Below, one piece after another: positions 56,881 through 64,000 of a stretch of 64,000 bases of DNA. Both the position numbers and the translations under genes were made by a program. Position 1 is the first letter of the stretch, and every line of letters starts with the position of its first letter. Source of the DNA: Gossypium raimondii (taxonomy: Eukaryota; Streptophyta; Magnoliopsida; Malvales; Malvaceae). The notes under the pieces were generated by a model. It saw nothing but the letters and a program-made list of their open reading frames with translations, did not search any database and had not been told where the DNA came from. The stretch lies in NCBI RefSeq assembly GCF_025698545.1, contig NC_068567.1:310001-374000 (forward strand), read 5' to 3'.

Positions 56881-58011
56881 GAAGTAGATATAACTCAAAC
56901 AAAGAGTAAGCATTAAATTCATATTCTAACCATGCAAAACATGAAAGAAACACACAAACAGGGGACGTCCTGTTTGAAAACTGAAGTTGAAATATTGAAT
57001 GTCTAAAAACCACACAAAAACATGGGGAATCTCGTACATTTTATTTGTAGTGTCGTGTGATCCATGATGATGAAGCTAATATGTGTATATCTACATGAAA
57101 TTTATTACAGAAAAGAAAACTGAGACACGTGTTGCAATGTATTGTGGTTGCTAAATTGGAGATCTTTTATTGCACACACAGACAAAGAGTGTAGGATGAA
57201 AATCTTTGTAGCAGGACAAAGTTGGATATGGAGGTTTTCGCTTGATCGAATTCAACTATTTTTAATTGAATTAATCGATTTTTTTAAATCTTTAACTGTT
57301 AATTGAATTGAATTTTTTTTCAAAAAAAATTGACCTAACCGAAATATTTCGGTTAATTCGATCGGTTAACCGAATTAACCGAAGTTTTTATGTTTTTTTT
57401 GTTAAACATAAAATTACCTATTTGCTTTGCTAAATATTTAGTAAAAAAAAACCTGGTGGAATATCGTGCCCTTGTACCCAAAAAATCGCATAGATTAGTG
57501 GTACATTCATCGAATCATCACCATCTTCCAATGAATCATCAAAAGATGATTATTAAAAGCCCATGGAGCCCAATGTAGTACCCGATCCATATCCATTTTG
57601 TGAAAAAATCGAAACAAAAATCTCTTCTTCTCCAGATCCGAGATTTGGACCTCTCTAACAGAATGCCATAAATTTGTCATCGTGCTCCTCATCGCTGGGA
57701 AGTGAATTACACTTGCCGTAAGAAAGCATCCTACTAGCTTTTATAAACTAAATTAGATTTCCTCTTACAATATCTCTCTACACACGTGTTTGTTGTTTTT
57801 TTCTTCAATACACAATGAAAGATGTTTTTTTATTATGTATTAAAAATTTGTTATAAAAATTAAAATTTTAATAATTATTTAGGGAGTGGCAGAGCCACGT
57901 TAAGGCCCAAGGGGGCCATGGCCCCCAAAGTTTAATTTTTTATCACAGCTTTATTGACAACGCAGATATTTAAAATTATAAATATGCAATGATGTATTTC
58001 AAAAAGAGGTA

Positions 58012-58195
58012 AACTACACCACAGGTCACCGAACTATGGACTATTTTCTTTTTTGATCATCCAGTTATGGATTTTTTTTATCCATTTTCGTTAATTGCAT
58101 TAACGGGAGGGTGGCGTGGTAGTTGAAAAAGCGATATAATGATAAATTTAACTTTTAACTTCTACATATTATATTGATTTAGTCATAATTTTAAA
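58012..58195. repeat. MITE-like repeat, family M3
   Basis: Second copy of the family at 13768-13965 (GGTAAACTACACCACAGGTC ... ATATTGATTTAGTCATAA). Contains GGAGGGTGGCGTGGTAG, missing from the other copy. Confidence 0.45.
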
Positions 58196-58979
58196 ACTTA
58201 ACCCTCAATTTACAAATCGTCTCAACTTCCTGTAATGACTCCGGTCGCCTTCTCATTTTCTTAGTTGCTCTTGCAATGACTGTACTAGAACTATCACTAG
58301 GATCGTCCACCAATCATCCAATCAAATCCACTCACTTCTCCATTCCCCATTTTATTGGTGAATTTATATTGTGACCCAACAAGTACCTATTTATTTCACA
58401 AGGTTTTAATGTGGAAAAAGTCTATATACCACTACTTTAGTGCTCAACATGCATGTAAGACTAATAGATTCACCCCTCTGGATGCATCTTTTCATATTCA
58501 AATTATTTCTTCTTTTCTTTTTATTAATTTTGTTGAAAGCAAATACAACTTTTAGATAAAAACTATATTTATCTCTTAAATATATATATATATATAAAAT
58601 TGATAATTCAAAGCTTTCACCCGAAACACTAAAAAACTAAAGTTGGTCTGAGTTATCAAAGTGATCGAAGAAGTTTGGGAATAGGGTAACATTAGATTAC
58701 CCAAGTATTACTACTTTAAACGCACACTTTGGAAGAGCTCATAAGAAGTTAACAAGATTCACTATAAAACTCACCATCAGATCTGAGACTATAGCAGAAG
58801 CTTTATCTCGTTGCTTTTCAAAGGAAGAGGTAAAGAGCAAAGAAATGAAAAGAGTTTCTAGTTACACAAGGAAGGATCGTGCTATGGGATAAGGATTTGA
58901 CTATTTTAAAGGACTGTCACCTACACCTGTCTATATGTCTCTAAAGCCCTAAGTGGACCGTAATATCCCAAGTTACAAG

Positions 58980-59182
58980 CAGGGGTGAAGCCAGAACAAA
59001 TTTTTAGTGGGGCCGAATAAAATTTTAATTTTTTATAGTTTATATCTTTATAATTTTTAAAGGATTAAATTAAATTTTTATAATTTTAGGGAGGCCAAAG
59101 TGCAATTTTATCTTTAATAATTTAAAATTTTAAAAAAAAGTTCATGGGCCTAAATTGAAAATTTCCATTTTAGCAGCCTCTG
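58980..59182. mobile_element. hAT-like MITE abutting the RPS28 promoter
   Basis: 203 bp, starting CAGGGGTGAAGCCAG and ending (minus strand) CAGAGGCTGC. Flanks GTTACAAG (58972-58979) and GCAACAAG (59183-59190) agree at six of eight bases, as an old 8-bp duplication would. The interior (GGGGCCGAATAAAATT, GGGAGGCCAAAGTGCAATTT) is typical of a MITE family common in cotton-like genomes. Confidence 0.65.
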
Positions 59183-59243
59183 GCAACAAGCCCAAATCCC
59201 CTTGAATATAGTCATTTCAAAAACTTGCCTATATAAACCCTAA
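59145..59243 (+). promoter_or_regulatory. RPS28 proximal promoter: site II elements, TATA box, telo-box
   Basis: Site II-type TGGGCC at 59145-59150 and AGCCCA (TGGGCT on minus) at 59189-59194, TATATAAA at 59230-59237 and the telo-box AAACCCTAA at 59235-59243. Site II plus telo-box is the usual arrangement for plant ribosomal protein genes (TCP and Telo-box binding factors). The first site II lies inside the MITE; the second overlaps its flanking duplication. Confidence 0.75.
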
Positions 59244-59331
59244 TTCTAGGGCTTTTATCATCCCCTTACTCTGAAATTCACAAGCAGCAGCCGCTACCGT
59301 GTCGTTGGCCTCGTACTTAGCCAAATTTAAG

Positions 59332-60150
59332 GTCCGTTTTATCTATTCCGGATCAGCTTTTTTGTAGTTTCCTTTAGTTGCATTTAAGGTCAGATCTATT
59401 GTTGTTTCGCTGTTTATAAATTTCTTTGGCATCTCTTTTTTTTTTTCTTTGTTTATGGAAGAAATAAGTTGTTTTTTTATTAAGATTAATCAGCAATAGA
59501 TTATCTGTTGAGCCATGCTGCCAATATGTGATGAAAGTGTATGAATCTTAATGAACCGTTGCCGATTCTGCTGAAGCGTTTTTCTGTCAAATTCGGTGAA
59601 ATGAGTTTTCTAATTCATGATCAATAATCTTTTTTTGAGGTCCCTTTTCAAGTGTTTCATTAAATAAATTCAGCAGTAGTACTGTTTAATTTGTTTTTAA
59701 GAGTAGATCACTTGATTATCTCATGAAGCATGCTGTTAATTTGCAAAGTAGAAAGTGTATTGATCTCAATGAACCATGCTGCTTTGCCGAAGCTTTTTTT
59801 TTATCAAATTTGGCATAACGGGGTTAAATTGAATCTGCAATGGTCGTGTTAAATCTGTTTTGAAGAGTAGATTACTTGGTTATCTGTTGAAGTCTGCTGT
59901 TAATTTGCAAAACTGTAAGTGGAAGGATCTTCATGAACTTATGCTGCTTTGCTGGTGCATTATCTATCCAATTTGGTGTAATGGGTTTTCAATTTTACAA
60001 CAAATAATGTTGTTGTTAAGTATGACTCCTATTTTCAGTCAAATTTGAGAAATAATCTTCTAGTTAAACTCTGTTTATTTGTTTCAATCAAACACTGATT
60101 AGTTTAGATTATTTTATTATTATTTGACAATGCTGCATGGTTGTTTGCAG
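59332..60150 (+). other. Predicted leader intron of RPS28
   Basis: The acceptor TTGTTTGCAG is at 60150, one base before the ATG. Donor candidates are AAG|GTCCGT at 59331/59332 and AAG|GTCAGA near 59388; I cannot choose without cDNA. The first exon is non-coding and starts near 59260. Confidence 0.7.
59499..60010 (+). repeat. Threefold degenerate repeat inside the RPS28 leader intron
   Basis: Three related segments start near 59499, 59706 and 59866. Each reads in order: TTATCT(G/C)..GA, a CTGC/TGCTGTTAATTTGCAAA block, AATGAACC(or CATGAACT), CTGCTTTGC(C/T)G, and AATTTGGTGTAATGGGTTTT-like sequence. Copies 2 and 3 are closest. Confidence 0.7.
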
Positions 60151-60151
60151 G

Positions 60152-60349
60152 ATGGATTCACAAATTAAGTTTGCCGTGGTGGTGAAAATTATGGGAAGGA
60201 CGGGATCGAGAGGTCAAGTGACTCAAGTGAGAGTCAAGTTTTTGGATGATCAGAACCGTTTTATTATGAGGAACGTGAAGGGACCGGTCAGGGAGGGAGA
60301 TATTCTCACCTTGCTCGAGTCTGAGAGGGAAGCTAGGAGGCTTCGTTGA
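60152..60349 (+). CDS. RPS28: 40S ribosomal protein S28 (eS28)
   Basis: 65 residues, the full family length, from ATG at 60152 (first base after the intron acceptor plus one) to TGA. The core [20 protein letters not shown] and the C-terminal [19 protein letters not shown] match plant eS28 as I know it. Part of the small ribosomal subunit head near the mRNA exit channel. Phe7 and Ile13 differ from the usual His and Val at these places. The MVVCR extension seen if the frame is read upstream is intronic. Confidence 0.95.
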   Translation: MDSQIKFAVVVKIMGRTGSRGQVTQVRVKFLDDQNRFIMRNVKGPVREGDILTLLESEREARRLR

Positions 60350-61114
60350 TCACTTCCTCTTATCTCCGTTTTGTTACTTTATTAATGTTTATGTTGAGCA
60401 AGTAGCTAGCTGTTTATTATTTCTGAAAGGTATCCAAATTTTCAAATCTAGACTTGGATTTTGGGAGACTGATCTTAAATGGATGAGTTGTTTTTAAAGC
60501 ATAATCATTATGTTTAAATGAACTAAGCTGGTTTTTGACATTATGATTTTCATGTCCCTTTAATTTAATGTTAATTCATTTCTAAAAGTTGCTTGAACGT
60601 GACCGGAACCTTTTTCATTTATTTTTTTAACAATTTCATTATATCAATTTTTTATACAATATCTAGAACTACTTATGGCTCTCAATCCATAAATAATACG
60701 TTTTAAAGTCTAATAATGATGTTCATACCAATTGATCCATTTTAATTAGTTCCATTACTTTCAATTAATTTCTTCAGTTTAATTTGGTTTAGTCATAATC
60801 ATATTATAAAAATATATAATATATTACATTTTCTCATTTACAATTAACTCAGCTAGACACCCTAAACATTCAGAATATTATCCATCAACCTAGTTGGGGC
60901 AAATATCTGGGATCAGGTTGATCATTAGGATCGAAAATTTTTTCGAATAACAAATAATTTCAAGTCAAGCTCAAATTCGAGCAAATACATAACATTTTCA
61001 ATATTTATAATTCGTTCAACACACAATTTGCAAACCTGGGATTAAAATGTTTTACGTTTATATATATACACTATATTACAACAAAATATCCTTTGTGGTT
61101 TTCATAAAATAAAA
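60350..61114. other. Region between RPS28 and the saposin-like gene
   Basis: Convergent 3' ends. Contains a weak, truncated SINE-like fragment on the minus strand (about 60648-60735: ATACAATATCTAGAACTACT) and AT-rich DNA. No gene. Confidence 0.55.
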
Positions 61115-62870
61115 TCAAGAATCTGCCACTGATTCTTGCTTTCCACCATCACAGGCATGAAGTATGGTGCAAACATCGGTAGTTTCCAAGAAGTGCTCGG
61201 CATTTGCGAGGATCAATGGCCCATACTCGAAAACCAACCGCTTACACTGAAAAAAAGAACACCACAACGGCAGGTTTAAGTGTTTAGCAGAACAAAACCA
61301 ATAAAAAAGAAAAAAGCAAAAGCTCGATGAGTCGAAGTCTGAAACTGATTACACTCACCTTTTGCACATAGTTCTGCACTGAATTACATCCTTTCAAAAG
61401 AAGCTCGAGTATCTCCAACTGGCACCGATGAACAAAAGGAGACAACTCACATTAAAACAAGAACTTTTTCAATAAAAAGTGTGTATGAATTAGTCTCGAG
61501 CTAATCATACATTATACGGTTAAAGTATTATGAATTAGTCTCGAGCTAATTGTCAGATTGCATTTTGGCCTCTTTACTAAAAAATGGACAAATTAATCCC
61601 TGAACGTTAAATCAAACAGCAAATTGATCTTTTCTGCTGAAAATTTCATTTATTTTTACTAATAAAAAACTAGCATGACTCGTGTACCTCAAGAACCAGT
61701 TTTTAACAGTAAAAATAGATGAAATTTTCACAGAAAAGATCAATTTGCTCTTTGATTTAATATACAGAGACTAATTTGCCCATTTTTTAGTAAAAAGGCC
61801 ACAATACAATTTGACTCTTAGTATAGAGACATTCATGGTACTTTTACCTACACTATACTAATTCAACCAAAAGGAAAAACTACTTGCATGTATGTTCATA
61901 TCAAATACGTATTAAGATCACACCTTTGTATCGGGATCTTGCAACTTCATTAGTACTTCGGAAATAGCACGGTGGCACATGCTACAACTATCTTCGCGGA
62001 ATTGTGAAGATATAAGTGCAACTTTTTGACAAAGGTTGAACTTTGTACAGAAATCTTGAGGTTGTACCGAAGATATTTCCAAGAAGAAGAGAGGTGCATA
62101 GTAGTCCACAAGTGTAATGCACTGTGCAGTATAAATCGGGTAGTGATTAATTTAGTATTTCTCGAATTTAGGAAGAGAATAGAAGAGAACGGAAGGAAGA
62201 ACAAGAATACCATAATGTTTTATGCTTTTACCTGGGGCTCAACAGCTCGTAAACGGGAGCAACTTTTGTGAAGAATCTCAATTATCTCAGTCTGCGTTTT
62301 ATTCTGTGAAAGGTAATCAACTGCCTCAGTAGTAAATTGCTCACACAAGGTGCACACGTTGTCGTTCCGAGCAACCGTTTCTATCACTTTTTCATCTTGC
62401 CTCCAGTTTACCTGGACAACTGAACCGAGAATTCCGGGTCATTAAACTATCAATTTTGTCCTCTAAACTATACCCCAATTCCTAGATTGGTCATTAAAGT
62501 TCTTTCTTTTCCCAAAGTGGTCCTAAACTATCAATTTTGTCCTGTTTTACCAAAATATGTACAACATCCAATAAGAATGTACCATGTGTCACATTCTTAT
62601 TGGTTGATATTGCTTTTATGTAAACTGGGGCAAAATTAAACTTTATGGATCACTTCTCACGAATTGTGATATAGTTTAAGGGCTAATTTACTATTAAAGC
62701 CTCCCCCGCAGCATAAAAATCCACCCTCCCCTGCTACTAGGAAAAAGAAATTAAGAGAATTTACCTGATGGATCCGAGATTTCTATCTCAACAACTTCTA
62801 GTTGTCGGGCGTTACATGCCCAAGTAGCACCCAACATGAAGAGGAACAAAAGCCCAAATCTCGCATCCAT
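61115..62870 (-). CDS. Secreted protein with two saposin-B domains (prosaposin-like), five exons
   Basis: Reconstructed model, coding exons 62870-62765, 62419-62232, 62121-61924, 61418-61359 and 61246-61115; all introns GT-AG; 227 residues. Exon 1 gives a signal peptide (MDARFGLLFLFMLGATWA). Domain 1 has Cys 58, 61, 89, 99, 123 and 129; domain 2 has Cys 144, 147, 175, 185, 210 and 216. The spacings (3, 28, 10, 24-25, 6) agree between domains, which supports the splice sites. Saposins are small lipid-binding proteins that present sphingolipids to vacuolar hydrolases; a vacuole or secretory role is inferred. A sequon NKT is at 75. Acceptor of exon 2 is the upstream CAG (GGTTCAG|TTGTCC); using the next AG gives an early stop. 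Similar two-domain proteins occur in Arabidopsis. Confidence 0.88.
61545..61850. mobile_element. M1 MITE-like element inside intron 3 of the saposin-like gene
   Basis: Arms TTTGGCCTCTTTACTAAAAA and TTTTTAGTAAAAAGGCCACA, then CAAATTAATCCCTG and CAGAGACTAATTTG, AGCAAATTGATCTTTTCTG and CAGAAAAGATCAATTTGCT are reverse complements. About 115-bp arms; the best-preserved copy of family M1 in this window. Confidence 0.7.
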
Positions 62871-64000
62871 AATGCCTGGAGTTTTTCATTAAATAGCATG
62901 AGTTTCCCATAATGCTAAAGAAAGGAAAAGTCGATGTCTTCTATACTAGCATAAAAGAAGCTAAGAGATTATATAATAACAACACTCGATATCCTTAAAA
63001 CTAATACATAAAATCACTCGATAGTTGGGGCCAAAACAACCAAAACTCTAACAAGCTATGTACAACCGAGGCCAAACACCAAAATAAGATTGTTGGGCCT
63101 AACACCAAGAAAGCTCGAAAACCACCACGCTTCACCTAATCACTTTGCCTAAGAGATAGTCCTAGCACATCAGGATCACCCAACAACTACACCCGAAAGA
63201 AATCTCTTAGCCAAACACATGGAGATCAAACTACTAAAAGAAAGTCTAATCATATATGAACACACATGGGGACAGCAGACCTCCCAATCACTTCCAAGCA
63301 CACATGTTAAGACCCTCCATCACTCAGCTATTAACTTCCCATTGGTCCAACACCTATATTATGATGGATTGATCCAGGATGATATACATATATATAGTTT
63401 GACTCAACCATCCAAAACCTAACAACGTCAATTAGGTTCTCGACACCAGCATGTGAACCTCCTCCCTCTTCCGTAACTAGAATTTTGTATCAACAAATAT
63501 GAAACTAATCAAACCATCCAAAAACAGAACCTTACAAGCATAGCACACGGAACTTCACCAATCACATTTGAACCCACGTGGGGACAGAAACCTCCCAACC
63601 ACTTCCAAGGTTAAGACCCTCCATGACTCTGCTAATAACTTCCCATCGGTTCAACACCTATACGGTCAAGGAAGATATAGCTTGACTCAACCACCCAAAA
63701 CCTATCAACTCTACTTCGGTTCTCTACACCACCGTGTGAACCACCTTCCGCTTCCATAACTTGAATTTTATATCAACAATGATTAAACTAATCAAACTAT
63801 TCAAAAACAGATAATATCCAACACCAATTCTTAATAATTAATCTTATAACAATAGCATATTCTGATTTGGTTCTTCAAATTGCACATGATGAACCCTAAA
63901 CATAAGATGAAACAGAAACCAAAAGCTAATCAACAAAGAAAAAGAAGAAAAACCCGTGAAAGCATGAAATTAAACAAGCAATTAGAAAATAATTGTCAAA
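62871..64000. other. Upstream region of the saposin-like gene
   Basis: Should contain the gene's leader and promoter (minus strand) but I cannot place a TATA box with confidence. Contains the direct duplication at 63250-63810. The small plus-strand ORFs at 63219 and 63568 are products of that duplication. Confidence 0.5.
63250..63810. repeat. Direct duplication, two copies of about 250-280 bp
   Basis: Copy 1 (about 63255-63530) and copy 2 (about 63568-63810) share, in order, GGGGACAG, CACTTCCAAG, GTTAAGACCCTCCAT, AACTTCCCAT, CAACACCTATA, TTGACTCAACCA, CCAAAACCTA, TGTGAACC and CAAACTA. Copy 2 is diverged and slightly shorter. Confidence 0.8.

Larger units (their letters stand above)
51473..58979. 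other. Intergenic repeat-rich region between CIPK2-like and RPS28
   Basis: No credible gene in 7.5 kb. Repeats at 51716, 52695, 53168, 54940, 56101, 56540 and 58012 are listed separately. At 53310-54900 and 56880-57880 I see AT-rich unique-looking DNA; 57240-57385 has GGTTAACCGAATTAACCG-type tandem phrases, and 57885-57945 has a GGCCCAAGGGGGCC-type fragment like the ends of hAT-like MITEs. 58200-58970 is unassigned. Confidence 0.6.

Noticed and set aside
60137-60151. Five-residue extension of RPS28
   Set aside because: It is intron sequence ending in TTTGCAG; family length and start fit the ATG at 60152.
61918-62213. Overlapping minus-strand ORFs in two frames
   Set aside because: One frame is exon 3 of the saposin-like gene; the other is a shadow reading into the intron.

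Overview
This is a gene-poor, AT-rich stretch of a plant nuclear genome. The gene families (OVATE protein, plant U-box ARM protein, two intronless CIPK kinases, AZG purine permease, plant-type RPS28, double saposin-B protein) point to a dicot. The repeat families and the two Ty3-gypsy lineages look like those of Malvaceae, most likely cotton (Gossypium); that assignment is an inference from sequence style, not a database result.

Layout. 1-8.8 kb: an OVATE family repressor (minus, 343-1257) and a PUB16/17-type U-box E3 ligase (minus, 6706-8760), separated by intergenic DNA with SINE-like and MITE-like repeats. 8.8-15.2 kb: no gene, only repeat relics. 15.2-35.25 kb: one compound transposon block. 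An Athila-like Ty3-gypsy element (15207-35252, TSD ATATA, minus) carries two later insertions in its left LTR: a Tekay/Del-like Ty3-gypsy element (15894-25579, TSD TGAAT, minus) and a non-autonomous hAT-like element (25626-26639, TSD CTCAATAA). The intact right LTR at 33943-35252 preserves both empty sites, so boundaries and order of events can be read directly. 37.4-38.7 kb: a CIPK11/14-type kinase (plus) with G-boxes, a short uORF and a perfect leader inverted repeat. 39.1-40.2 kb: an element with roughly 340-bp terminal inverted repeats. 43.3-44.8 kb: an AZG1-type adenine/guanine permease (plus). 49.2-51.5 kb: a CIPK2/10-type kinase (minus) with a predicted 5' leader intron and a 63-codon uORF. 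51.5-59 kb: repeats, including a fold-back with about 400-bp arms. 59.2-60.35 kb: RPS28 (plus), with its promoter against a hAT-like MITE and a leader intron containing a threefold degenerate repeat. 61.1-62.9 kb: a five-exon gene (minus) for a secreted protein with two saposin-B domains, reconstructed here by hand from splice signals. 62.9-64 kb: a direct duplication upstream of it.

The host genes share no obvious pathway; the two CIPKs belong to different clades and are not a tandem pair. I found no evidence for a wholly new system. The strongest leads are regulatory RNA features (CIPK leaders, Athila three-hairpin block), the nested insertion history, the transposon-abutted RPS28 promoter, and the matching intron positions in the two saposin domains.
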